Source: Cordia subcordata
Taxonomy: Eukaryota > Streptophyta > Magnoliopsida > Boraginales > Cordiaceae
Reading direction: 5' to 3'
DNA: 64,000 bases
NCBI GenBank assembly: GCA_028554755.1
Contig: JAPTOF010000010.1
Span: forward strand, 1,906,001-1,970,000
The notes under the pieces are model-generated. The model did not search any database. It saw nothing but the letters and a program-made list of their open reading frames with translations, and had not been told where the DNA came from. How positions within the stretch are numbered: the stretch's first letter is position 1; each line of letters opens with the position of its first letter. Below, in pieces: positions 52,204 through 63,597 of the stretch. Position numbers and translations under genes: made by a program.

Positions 52204-52493
52204 TGTTAGAGTGTTTCCTTCCACATGAAAAAATTATAAAGTTTAAAACCACTTAATAAAATATTGGCTACTTCTCCAATTGACCAATTGATTTTTAGGA
52301 TAGAATCTGAAGATTCTTTACATGGTATCAGAGCCCAAGTTAACGGCCAATTATATTTGTCTACGTGTTACCCTTGTTAGAGTGTTTCCTCCTACATGAA
52401 AAAATTATAAAGTTTAAGACTATTTAATAAGATCCTGGCTACTCCTTCAATTGACTAATTGGTTTTTAGGATGGAACCCTAAGATTCTTTACA
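52204..52493 (+). mobile_element. SMART/TRIM-like miniature LTR retrotransposon
   Basis: Two 119-bp direct repeats, 52204-52322 and 52375-52493, each begin tgttagag and end tttaca (TG...CA). The 52-bp interior starts immediately after the first repeat with tggtatcagagc, the classic primer-binding site for initiator-Met tRNA. An exact 5-bp duplication atcct flanks the element (52199-52203 and 52494-52498). Total length is 290 bp. No purine-rich tract is visible before the second LTR and there is no coding capacity. Confidence 0.85.
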
Positions 52494-52498
52494 ATCCT

Positions 52499-52760
52499 CA
52501 GCAACATTTTTCGATAACTTCATGTGAAGATTTCCACAACTAGAGAATCTGACATTGATCATATACTTGGATCTTGAAAGAATCAATATGTCAAGCCACT
52601 CACTGCAGCACATAAAAATAGTTGCCCGACGAATTTGAGGGAGATCAAAGTTGATGCTCCAAACATGGTCTCCTTCTTATTTCATAGCTCTATTTTCGTT
52701 AGAGAAGCAGTAGAAAGTGACAAGGGAAGCAGACTTGCATACATTAGTAGGGGAGTTTAA
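52499..52760 (+). pseudogene. F-box/LRR fragment, dispersed copy
   Basis: cagcaacatttttcgataac, tttccacaact and gaaagaatcaatatgtcaag align in order with the segment of copy 1 encoding TTFFDNFMHKFPQLED and LERINISSHS, followed by a KEVKID-like block. It contains multiple stops and indels. It starts right beside the miniature LTR element. Confidence 0.75.
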
Positions 52761-53445
52761 GCAGATAAAAGACTTTCTTTCAAATTATTTTATTCTTGAT
52801 GCAAACTCCTTCGTTTTTGGTTTATAATTCTTGATGCGAACTTTATCTTCATTAATTGACATCTTTGAATTAATGAATGAATTGATATGGTTGTGGCTTT
52901 TGATGTGCGTGAATTTCTTTTTTTATCATGCGAGATTCTAATTTTTGTTTCTCCAAAGGGGGCAGTGCCGAGATTAGTGAAGGATTTGTCCTAAGGGAAG
53001 CACATCCCAATAGTTGGAAGGCTTAAGTAGTTAAAGATGTTTCTGTCATGATTCACTTTGGAAGTGGGTGTTCAGAGCCTCGCAATAACTATCACATTTT
53101 AGATATGATCAGACACGATTCACTTGAGATTATAACACTACTTTCTCCATTCATAATCTTTGGATCTTAGGCCTGGAGCGTGATATATATATATATATAT
53201 ACTCTACTAGCATTTTTGAATGATTGAATTTCTATATTTGCTAGTAGCTTCTAATGTATGGTTTTAGCTTGTTGTAGATGGCCAACAATGTAAAGCTTCC
53301 TTTAGTTTGATATTGGCTAAATTTGAACGTAAATTCTCGCGCTAAAATTGAATGCAAATTCTCGCCAAACACTTGTTTCTGGAATTTATTAACAAATTAA
53401 ATAGTATGGCGAGAAATCTTCTAATTGTTTTTTTTTTTTTTTTGG
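52761..53445. other. Intergenic, no gene seen
   Basis: AT-rich, with an AT dinucleotide run near 53183-53200 and a T-run near 53428-53444. Two short spans share aatgcaaattctcgc-like sequence (about 53330-53365). No coding sequence is supported. Confidence 0.35.
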
Positions 53446-54250
53446 TTTTTTGCTTATAGACCTCCTGTATTTAGACATAAATACACCGCTAGTCCTTAAA
53501 TTCACGAAACTACAATTGAGACCCCCTGTGTTTTTTTCCAAAAATTGCACGTTTAGTCCCTCTGTCACGATTTTCGTCTATTTTGACGATAAGTGTCCAA
53601 CATCTGCCAAAAATGCAACTGCACTTCTTTTTTTGCCTTTAATTTTACATATACCCCCTGTGTTTTCTTTTCTTTTCATCATATTTCAAAAATAAAATTA
53701 AAATTAAAATATCACCCCCAAGCCCACTCACGCCACCCCTTTTTTCACCATTATCATCATCATCGTCGTCCTCATCATCATCATCATTGTCGCTGTTGTC
53801 ATCATCATCATTATCCATCACCATCGTCGTCTTCTTCTTCTTCTTTGATGGTGGTTCTTCTTTTTCCTCTTCTTCTTTGATGGCAGTTCTTCTTCTGATT
53901 TTCTTCTTCTTCTTTAATGGCGGTTCTTCTTCTTCTCTGGGGGTGCTAGCGCTAGGGGTAAGGGGTGGTGGGCCTCGGGAGGGAGGATGGGTATTTTCCT
54001 TTTTTTTAAAAAAAATTAATTATTATTATTTTTATTTTTAATTAGAACAAGGGCTAATAAACATTTTATGCAATAAGATAAGGACAAAATGGACATTTTA
54101 CAAAATCCATTAATGAATTGATGGAAAAATTGACAAAGCGGCAAGTGTGCAATTTTTTAAAGAACACATGGGGTCTCAATTATAGTTTTATGAATTTAGA
54201 AGCTAACGGTATAATTAAACCTAAATACAAGGGATTTAGAAGCAAAAAAT
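53446..54250. mobile_element. Fold-back element with trinucleotide-rich core
   Basis: The arms of about 150 bp are inverted: left tgcttatagacctcc, ttgagaccccctgtg; right cacatggggtctcaa, ttagaagcaaaaa. The core has cat/tcg-rich runs and a repeated ttcttcttctttgatgg block (53830-53940). Open frames in it are low-complexity (His or Ser/Phe-rich) and not credible proteins. Related half-element: 36330-36835. Confidence 0.7.
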
Positions 54251-54394
54251 TATCTTCTTTTGCCGAGTTGAGAAAATACTTCATTGAAATCTAAATCTCA
54301 ATCTAAATCTAAATGCAGAGTCCGCCCCCCTCACCCCCCCCCCTCCCCTCCCCTTTCTTTTGCTCTGATATTAATAAGTTTTTGTTAAGTTCTC

Positions 54395-54800
54395 TCGAGA
54401 CTATCAATATTTCAAGCCATTCACTTGAACACATAAAGATAGATGATAAGATTACTTTGGGGGAGATAAAAATTGATGCTTAAAGCATGCTCTCGTTTGG
54501 ATGTCATCATTATGGTACTGCATTTTTCTCCAGATTTATCTTTCACCCATCGCGATACTAACCCTTATTATATGGACTTGTGCAAGCAGAAGGAATTTCT
54601 AGCAAAAATTTGATTCAATCTAAAATTTCACTGCTGCAGAATTAGTATGATTGCAGCAGAATTAAGCATGTAAGAGAAGATTCCAGTTAGTCCTGTGGTT
54701 GAAGTTGAGAAAATACAGTTGCATTCTTGGTTTAATAGGTCCGGCTCTCACTTGCAATGAAGCCAAGTCTATGATATCACCAAACGTAGACAGCCAAGCG
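54395..54800 (+). pseudogene. F-box/LRR fragment, second dispersed copy
   Basis: cgagactatcaatatttcaa, gccattcacttgaac and gagataaaaattgatgc match the LERINISSHSLK and KEVKIDA region of the cluster. Later pieces resemble the LVQSKIS and VEVEDI region. Stops and indels throughout. A C-rich tract at about 54318-54352 precedes it. Confidence 0.65.
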
Positions 54801-54938
54801 ACTAGAATAATTATTGTAGATTGTTTATACAATTATAGTAGAATGATGTGCATGGTTCATAGTCGTTGGATCCAACTCACAATATTATGAAAGTACTTTA
54901 TTTTAGCATCCGTATGAAGAACCAAATATATTAGTCTA

Positions 54939-56633
54939 TGTAACGTCTCGATATCTTTTAAGTTAGGTTTTGAAAAAAATAATAATAATAATTAATATTA
55001 TTATCATTAGCATTATTATTTTTTCTATTTATTAATTTAATTGTCTTACTCAATTGGCATAACGGTTGGAGAAATAATAGAAATAAAGAAAATAGTAATA
55101 ATAATAAAAAGAAAGAGACCTACCTAGAATAAGTTTCTAATTAAAGAAAATAAAATTTTAACCTAATATAAGAAAACTCTTGTATGCTCTATAAAGGAGA
55201 ACACCTAAGGTTAAGTTGTGAGTTTGCTTTCTAGGAGGAGGTTTCTAATTTACAAAGGTTTTCACAAAAGAATGAAAAGAGGTAAGTGGTTAATCCTTAC
55301 TTTACTTTATTTAATTTCTCAATTTGTTTATATTCTATTATTTTTCGTGTCACTTTATATTGTCAGGATCATGTAAAACTTGAAATTTATTTATGATGAT
55401 AATATATATAAAAAGAAAAATGACCTTTATTATCATGAACAGTGGCGTGATTATTGTTCATGAACAGTGACGCGTCACTCGCTGTTCATGACGATAAGTG
55501 AACAGTGATAAAAATTGATTTTTGTGATTTGTTTTGTTGTCAGTTGTGCATGAAAAAGGGGGAAAAAAACACTTTTAGTACCATAAATTGTTGACGTAGA
55601 GTTCTGAATCCCAGAAAAAAAAAAAAAGTACCATGAACAGTGACGAGACACTGTTAATTTACAGCATGTGAACAGTTATTTAAAAAAAAAAAGAATTTGA
55701 CTAGTGATTTGTTTTGTGCTTTTTTTGTACTTCCCTTTCGTAATCATAGTTTCAAAATAGGATTTTAAAACGATGTCTTTTTTATGATTTTGTTAAATTA
55801 AATATTGTAGTAGTTCTAGTAAGTAAGATTAAATATTACATGACCTATGATTTTTAGTATTTCTTTTGAAAAATTGTGAAGTTTAAAATATATCCGAATG
55901 GCTGGGAACTCAGGACCCTATTGGTGGAGGTTAAACACCAATAACATCAGGATAGTGTACTATCATAAGATTGGAATTTCTTTTGGGCTTTTGGTGATTT
56001 TGAACTTATCAAACCATACTACGTCAGAACGGTGCTATCTATCCGTAGCCACAGCCACCTTATTGAATATGTGACTTTGGTCTTCAATTCGTTATTCTCT
56101 ACATTTACTTGTAGAGAAATTGTGGGATGCTATTTGTGTGGTTTTGTTATTGCGAATTGGTGTTAATTGGTAATTGATGGTGACTAGGTTTTGGTGTCAT
56201 TTGACTTTTGCTTGTCTTACGGATTATCATTTTATTGTTGTGAGGATCCTCTTACTGAGATTGTTCTCATAGGTTTCTATGTGTTTTTGCGAATTTTGTT
56301 TTCCTTATTGTGCTGCAGAGGAAGAGGAGTAGACTTGGGACACGGCTACTTGGAACTTTTAGAGTAGATTATTAATAATGTCCCTTGTTTGGGCGATGTC
56401 AAATAGCTTTTGTTTTATTTTCTTTCGAACAAATTCTTGCAATTGCATTGTGTTTTCGTTTAGGATAAAACTTGGGACTTGAAAGTAGATTAAAATCTCT
56501 TGTGTTTCTTGCTTGGAAGTCTAATATTTCACATTGACTATTGTCAGTTACTTTGATTCTTCATTTTATTATATTAAAAGTTAGAGCTTTGCGCATTCGA
56601 GAAGGTCGTCTGTTTCTAGAGTTGGGCGTGACA
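54939..56633. mobile_element. Solo LTR (about 1.7 kb)
   Basis: It begins tgtaacgtctcg and ends gggcgtgaca, ends typical of a large plant LTR class. Flanks gtcta and gtctc match at 4 of 5 positions, consistent with a 5-bp duplication. A TATA-like ctataaagg lies near 55189. Several tgaacagtga motifs recur at 55440-55670. No primer-binding site or second LTR is adjacent, so this is probably a recombination product. Confidence 0.7.
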
Positions 56634-57392
56634 GTCTCAATCAATGACTTCGTAGTCAATCTCGCTTAGAAAAGTTTGGAGTATGTGGGAGTAATTAATA
56701 ACTTGTTGACTCTATCTCGCTCTTTAACTTTTTGTGCCAGGTGCATCAAGTATCTTTAGAGCTTCACTAACATATTTGAACGATTGAATATCTTTATATG
56801 TACGCTTGTTGCTTGTGATGGGTGAATGGTCGTGGACCATATTAACGAATTAATGACCTTATGTTCTGTAGTATTAAAATAATAAATAAATAAACTAATA
56901 TCATCTCTATAAGTTTAAGCTTTTAGATGAGGTGGTAACTTCAATATAGTATCAGAGCTTGGAAGTCAAACGACACAAGTTCAATTCTTACCGCCACCCA
57001 TTTTAAAAAATATTAAATTGTCTACGTGCAATCTCTAAACAAATTAAGTTGCATGTGAGGGGGCGTGCTAACATAATAAACTTTTAGATGAGGTGGTAAC
57101 TCCAATATGTAGATATGACCTCATGCGTTGCTTTTGTTTTGTAGACCTCTTTTGTTTTGCAATTACCCGTTTTAAAAAATATTAAATTATTCACGTGTAA
57201 GCTCTAAACAAATTAAGCTGCACGTGAAAACAAATTAAGCTGCACGTGAGGGGACATGTTAACATAATAAATTTTTAAATAAGGTGGTAACTCCAATATG
57301 TAGATCTGACCTCACGCCTTGCTTTTGTTTTGTAGACCTCTTTTGTTTTGCAATTAAATTTCAAAAGTGTCGCCTCCCTTTCTTTTCAAAAA
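56634..57392. mobile_element. TRIM-like LTR repeats with primer-binding site
   Basis: A block containing gatgaggtggtaact(c/t)caata occurs at about 56925, 57085 and, diverged, 57276. The first is followed at 56947 by tagtatcagagc, an initiator-Met tRNA binding site with one change. The later two are followed by a shared acctcttttgttttgcaatt tail. Interior motifs cacgtg and gaggggrc(g/a)tg recur. It looks like a nested or tandem miniature LTR element. No protein. Confidence 0.6.
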
Positions 57393-58905
57393 CTAGTAAA
57401 TTAATGTTATATAAGGCACGACTATATTGCCCAATATTATTGTAATAGAAATTTTAATTATGTAACCAATAATTCAGCAATTATATAAGGAGTCAGATAA
57501 GTTATACTTATCTTTACACATCTCTTTGAAAAAAATTGAAACTGAAAGTGTTAATTGTGTAATTTTGCTATTTTGACAAAAATTTAAGATAAGATTGGTT
57601 ATAAAAGTGAAAAATTTTGTAGAATTATAGAGATTAGGTGAATATGAGGGCAAAAATATCTAAATTTTCTTTTGGGTTTTACTAATCAAATTAGAATTTC
57701 AGATGTAAAATTTATATAGGAATCGGATTGAAAAGTTAATTTTTTTATTTTTATTCTTATAAGTACTTTAATGTTATTTGAGATGATTTTGCAATTATTT
57801 AATTTTCTTCAATTTTCATATCTTTTGAAATTTAATCTCAATTAATACAATACGATTTAACAAAAAAAAAAACACAAGAAAATATAATGAGAAACTCGAA
57901 CACCAAACCCTAGGTATTTAATTTATGATAAGGTTTTATAGTTTTTATTACCTAATTGAATAGTTTATTTTTGCTCTTGAAGTTTAAAATTCTAAACCTG
58001 AAAATTTATTCAAATCAATTTTCACTCTATGAAAGCCAAAATCTATTTTACAAATTTAGTATAAATTAGCACAATACAATTTAAAAAATCTATATATATA
58101 TATATATATATATTAATCTAGTCTAAATTAGCATAATATATTTAATAAATATCAATAATCAAAAATCAAAACTTCAATTTGGAAAACCTTAAACCCAAAT
58201 ATCCAAAAATACTCAAGTTTTATGATTTTAAATGTTCAATTTAATAGTTTTCTAACTCTAAAAATTCAAACATTTAAATTTAAAAACCTAACCAAATTCT
58301 CATCTTTAACCCGATCGAATAGTTTTTCGAACTTAAAATGAAAAAATTAAATAAAAATCTAATTAGTAGAGAAATGAAAAAGATAGTGCACATCATTTTG
58401 ATTGAGAATAAAGGACAAAAAAGATACAGTATATATAAAATTATCTAATCAAATAGTAAATAAATTATCTAATCAAATAGGAAATTGATTTTAATAATAA
58501 AAATTTAAAAATTTGAACTCAAAACCTCAAACTGATTATCTTAACCAGATTTGAGCTTGATGACTTTTAATACCCTATTAGTTTTTTTATCGCAAAACTA
58601 AAAATATTAAAAATTCAAAACAATTTCTACCCTAGATAAAAGTTGAAAGACATAATCAACAAAGAAGTAAAAAAAAGAAAGAACAAATCATTTTGCTAGA
58701 TAAGGAAAAAAGAAAAAAAAGAGTAAGTATAAAATTTTAACTTTGCCATGAAATAACGTAAAATTACAAATATTGTATAAATTTTTATTGATAGTCACAC
58801 ACTTTTTCAGAATTTATTATAATATTGCCATTCTTGGGTACTATTCATTTATGGAGGAGAACTATTGATGAATAGTACTCCAAAAAGTGATTCTTTTTAT
58901 TTTAA
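57393..58905 (-). mobile_element. Helitron-like unit A of a head-to-tail array
   Basis: The minus-strand 3' end is CTAG (57396-57393) followed by T in the flank, the Helitron terminal rule. The subterminal hairpin is decayed here. The unit is homologous along its length to units B and C. Its minus-strand 5' side (near 58905) starts at the abutting CTAG of unit B with aataaaaagaatcac. No Rep/helicase coding is visible, so it would be non-autonomous. Confidence 0.65.
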
Positions 58906-60441
58906 CTAGTAAATTAACACCGTGCAAGGCACAGCTGCATTGTCCAATATTATTATAATACAAAATTTAAATTATATAATAAATAGTTATTAAGAAAATT
59001 CAATAATCTTGCAAGGAATTAGATAAGTTGTAATTATATTACACATCTCTTTGTAAAAATTGAAACCAAGAAAGACATGAATTTTATGCCTTTGCTATTT
59101 TGACAATATTAAGATAATATTAATTATAAAGTGAAAAAGAAGTTAAAGAATTAGAAGGGGATTGGGTGAATATGAGGGTGGAAATATCTAAATTTTTTTT
59201 TGAATTTTACCTGATTTAATCGAAATTTCATACGTAAAATTTATATATGAATTAGATTGAAAAGTTAATGTTTTTATTTTGTTATTCTCGTAATTACTTT
59301 AATGTAATTTGAGATATTTTTTAATTATTTAATTTTCTTTAATTGTTCACATCTTTTTAAATTTAATCTCAATTAACACAATACGATTTAAAGTAAAAAA
59401 AAAAACACAAAAGAAAAAATATAATGAGAAACTCAAAGACCAAAACCCGTGCATTTAAATCATGATCGGGTTTTATAATTTTTATTACCTAATTGAATAG
59501 TCTATTTTTGCTCTTAAAGTTCAAAATTTTAAACCTGAAATTCAAATATTTGAATCAATTTCCACTCTTATGTAAATGCCGAAATCTATTATTAGATTTA
59601 ATATAAATTAGCAAAATACAATTTAACAAATCAATATTTTTTTTAATCTAGTCTAAATTAGTATAATATATTTAACAAATAACAAAAATCAAAAGTCGAA
59701 ACTTGAATTTTGAAAATCTAAAACACAAATATCCAAAAATACTCAAGTTTTATGATTTTAAATGTTTAATTTAATAATTTTTTAGCTATAAAAATTCAAC
59801 TATTTGAACTCAAAAATCCAACCGAATTCCCATCTTAACCTGATCAAATAGTTTTTTTGACTTGAAATGAAAAAAAATTAAAAACCAAGCAAAAAAGTGT
59901 AATTAGTGGAGAAATGAAAAAGAGAGTGCACATTATTTTTTATTAAGAAAGAATGGGAAAAAAAAAGATAGAGTAGATATAAATTATCTAATAGAATAAT
60001 TTCTTTGATTTTAATAATAAAAATTTAAAAATTTGAACTCAAAAACTTAAACTAATTCTCTCAACTCAATTTGAGCTTTATGACTTTTAATATCCTATCA
60101 ATTTTTATTTTTATTGCAAAACTCAACATATTAAAAATGCAAACCAATTTCTACTTTAGATAAAAGTTGCAAGACCTGATTAACAAAAAAGTAGAAAAAG
60201 AAAGAACAAATCATTTTGCTAAGAAAGGAAAAAGAAAAAAAAGAGTAAATATAAAATTATAATTTTGCCATGATAAGTATAAAAGTTATAAACTTGTCAT
60301 TACAAATCTTATATAAATTTTGGTTGATAATTATGCCTTTTTTTGAAATTAATTACAACATTGCTATTTTTTTGGTGTTCTACATTCATAGAGGAAAACC
60401 GTGAATTAATAGTACCAAAAAAAGTGATTCTTTTCATATTA
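58906..60441 (-). mobile_element. Helitron-like unit B
   Basis: The 3' CTAG is at 58909-58906 on the minus strand. Just inside it is the hairpin gtgccttgcac (GTGC/GCAC stem) about a dozen bases from the end. Length 1536 bp. It joins unit A without spacer, and unit C likewise at 60442. Confidence 0.7.
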
Positions 60442-61935
60442 CTAGTAAATTAATATCGTGTCAAGCACGACTATAATGCCTAATATTATTGTAATGCAAA
60501 ATTTAATTATGTAATAAATAATTATTAGAAAATTCAATAATCTTCTAAGGAGTCACATAAGTTATAATTATTTTTACTCATCTCTTTAAAAAAATTAAAA
60601 TAAAAAAATGTGTTCATTTGTCTTTTTACTATTTTGGCAAACTAAGATAAGATTGATTATAAAGTAGAAAAAATATTGTAGAATTAGAGGGATTGGGTGA
60701 ATATGAGAGTGGAAATATCTAAATTTTCTTTTGGGTTGTACTTGATCTAATCGAATTAGAATTTTGTACGTAAAATTTATACACAAATCGGATTGAAAAG
60801 TTATTTTTTTATTTTTATTCTCATAAGTACTTTAATTTCATTTGAGATAATTTTTGCAATTATTTAATTTTCTTCCATTTTTATATCTTTTTTATTTTAA
60901 TCTCAATTAAAACAATATGATTTAATGAAAAAACAAAAATACACAAGAATCCCGAGTATTTAAATTTTGATCGGGTTTTATAATTTTTATTACTTAATTG
61001 AATAGTTTACTTTTTCTCTTGAAGTCTAAAATTCTAAACATGATAATTCATTCAAATCAATTTCCACTCTGTGAAAGCCAAAATCTATTTTCAGATTTAG
61101 CATAATACAATTTAACAAATCTATGTATTTTTTAATCTAGTCTAAATGAGTATAATATATCTAATAAATAGCAATAATCAAAAGTCAAAACTTGAATTTA
61201 GGAGACTTAAAACTCAAATATCTAAAAATATTAAGTTATATGATTTTAAATGTTTAATTTAATAGTTTTTAACTCTAAAATTCAAACATTTGAACTTAAA
61301 AATCTAACTAGATTCTCATCTTTAACCTTCTCGAATAGTTTTTTGGACTTAACGTGAAAAAAAAAATAAAAGATCAAGTGAAAAAGTATGATTAGTAGAG
61401 AAATAAAAAAGGGAGTGCACATCGTTTTGATTGAGAATGAAGGACGAAAAAGAGAAAGCATATATAAAATTATCTAATCAAATAGTTTCTTCGATTTTAA
61501 TAATAAAAATTTAAACTGAGAAACTCAAACTGGTTCTCTACCAAATTTGAACTTTATGACTTTCAATACTCTGTCAATTTTTTTATCGCAAAACTCAAAA
61601 TATTAAAAATTCAAACCAATTTTCACTCCAGATAAAAGCTGAAAGACGTAATTAACAAATAAGTAGGAAAAGAATGAACATATCATTTTGCTAGAGAAGG
61701 AAAGAAGAAAGAAAAGAGTAAATATAAAATTTTAATTTTGCCATAAGATAAACATAAAATTACAAATACGATATAAATTTTTATTGATAATAATCATTCA
61801 CTTTTTAGAATTTATTATTATTACAATATTGTCATACTTGGGTACTATTTATTTATGGAAGAAATCCATGAATGAATAGTACCTCAAAAAGTGAATTTTT
61901 TTATATAAGTATAAATATAGAAGTATAGATATAGA
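60442..61935 (-). mobile_element. Helitron-like unit C
   Basis: The 3' CTAG is at 60445-60442 on the minus strand, with a CGTG/CACG hairpin just inside. The 5' side, read on the minus strand, is tctatatttatacttatat, resembling the T/A-rich tctatacttat starts of plant Helitrons; the exact 5' end is uncertain. Confidence 0.65.
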
Positions 61936-62400
61936 AGATTACAAATATTATATAAATTGTTATTGATAATAATCATACACTTTTTTAGAATTTATTATTA
62001 TTACAATATTGTCATTCTTGGATACTATTCATCCATGGAGGAAATCCATGAACTAATCATACCCAAAAAAGTGAATCTTTTTATATAAGTATAGATTATC
62101 GCAATACTCAAAATATTAAAAATTCAAACCAATTTCTACCCCAGATAAAAGTTAAAAGATGTAATTAACAAAGATGTAGGAGAACAACGAACATATCATT
62201 TTTCTAGAGAAGGAAAAAAGAAAAAAATAAATATAAAATTTAAATTTTGCCGTAAGATAAACATAAAATTACAAATATTATATAAACTTTTATTGATAAT
62301 AATCATATACTTTTTTAGAATTTACTATTATTATAATATTGCCATTCTTGGGTACTATTTGTTCATGGAGGAAATCGATGAACGAATAGTACCTCAAAAA
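61936..62400 (-). mobile_element. Truncated Helitron-like units at the array edge
   Basis: Two partial units repeat the 5' portion of units A-C: about 61936-62096, ending tctatacttatataaaaag on the minus strand, and 62097-62400, which stops in an A-run. Both include the motif attgataataatcata and the tggaggaaat block. Confidence 0.65.
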
Positions 62401-62557
62401 AAAAAAAAAAGAGATGTATGTTTAGTTGTCTAACATATAAGATTTTGAACTATTCTACCTAATAAAATTAGCTACTCTACCTAATAGTACTCAGTTTCAG
62501 TTTGACACCTCAAAATCTTATATTTTAGTTTTGAAAGTCCTTCTTTATCTATACTAA

Positions 62558-62829
62558 TAGTGTGTTTGGAATGATCTTATTTTAAGAAACTTATTTTATT
62601 GAAATTTAGAGAAATCTTATAAGATTTAAGATTTCTTATCACATGCATTATGCATTATATAGTTGTAAAAAATAAGATAGGATGCATTGCTTATTTCTTA
62701 TAAGATAAAAAGCCTACTTTTGTTTTAAATTTTCATAAAATATATGATAAGATTTTTAAAATCTTATAAGATATACCTTTATTTTAATATGATAAGTATC
62801 TTAAAATAAGACTATAACAAACAGCGCAT
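62558..62829. mobile_element. MITE with ttattttaaga-type inverted ends
   Basis: The left end tgtgtttggaatgatcttat is inverted relative to the right end tcttaaaataagactataac followed by aaacagcgc. The interior repeats ataagat/atcttat. No coding capacity. Confidence 0.65.
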
Positions 62830-63351
62830 AAGAGAATTATGTTCTCCTACATGTTTATTTTCCAACAATATAAGCATAGCACTGAATAAAATAAATTTTG
62901 TAATTTATGTCCTGTTATTTAAGTAATAAAGAGCTACCTCAAAGACATATCTATAAGGAAAAATAATTAAATAATAAAAATTTAAAATTGCGACTGCAGA
63001 TAGGTGGGAGTAAGGGTAATTAAGGGTTAGACGTCACCAAATCTTTAACCCAAAATTTGACGTAGTTACGTTTGTCCGAATGACTACGCCATCTAAATTA
63101 GGCTATTTTTTTTTTCTATGATGTAAGTCAAAATATTTCATTATCATGAGAATGGTTTATAAGGACAAGGGTTGAAAACACAAACAACTCAAAGCATAAA
63201 CCAATCCTACAAGATAAAAAGTTTAACCACCTAGTACCAGGAAGTCAAAATCCAAATATTATGGGCTAATATTTGTATCGTCCACAAGAAGGAACTTCTA
63301 TTGGTATCTAAGGTCTCATTTAGATTGACTTTTCTCAAAAGTATTTTTTTG
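62830..63351. other. Intergenic, no gene seen
   Basis: AT-rich. 63311-63351 (ggtctcatttagattgac) is the left end of a gtttggattggc-family MITE whose other end is not seen; the next element starts directly beside it. Confidence 0.4.
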
Positions 63352-63563
63352 GGGTAAAATGCACTAGACCCCCTATAATCTATTACAAGTGCACAATACA
63401 TCTCTCTGGTGTCAAAAGTCTCATAGCAGGCCCCTGTGATAAGTGAAAGTTCTACACATACTCCTTACTATTTACATCCCTACTAGCAATGTTAAAATTG
63501 ATATTAAAGGAGACGTTAATAGCTTTGCTCTACTTGTTCAATTTTGCATTATCATCACCATTC

Positions 63564-63597
<34 letters not shown>

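Noticed and set aside
53593..54041. His-rich and Ser/Phe-rich open frames
   Set aside because: They are translations of cat/tcg and ttc simple repeats in a fold-back element core.
57393..62400. Centromeric or subtelomeric satellite
   Set aside because: Only three full units of about 1.5 kb, with Helitron-type 3' hairpins and CTAG ends; too few and too long for a typical satellite, although a true tandem origin is not excluded.
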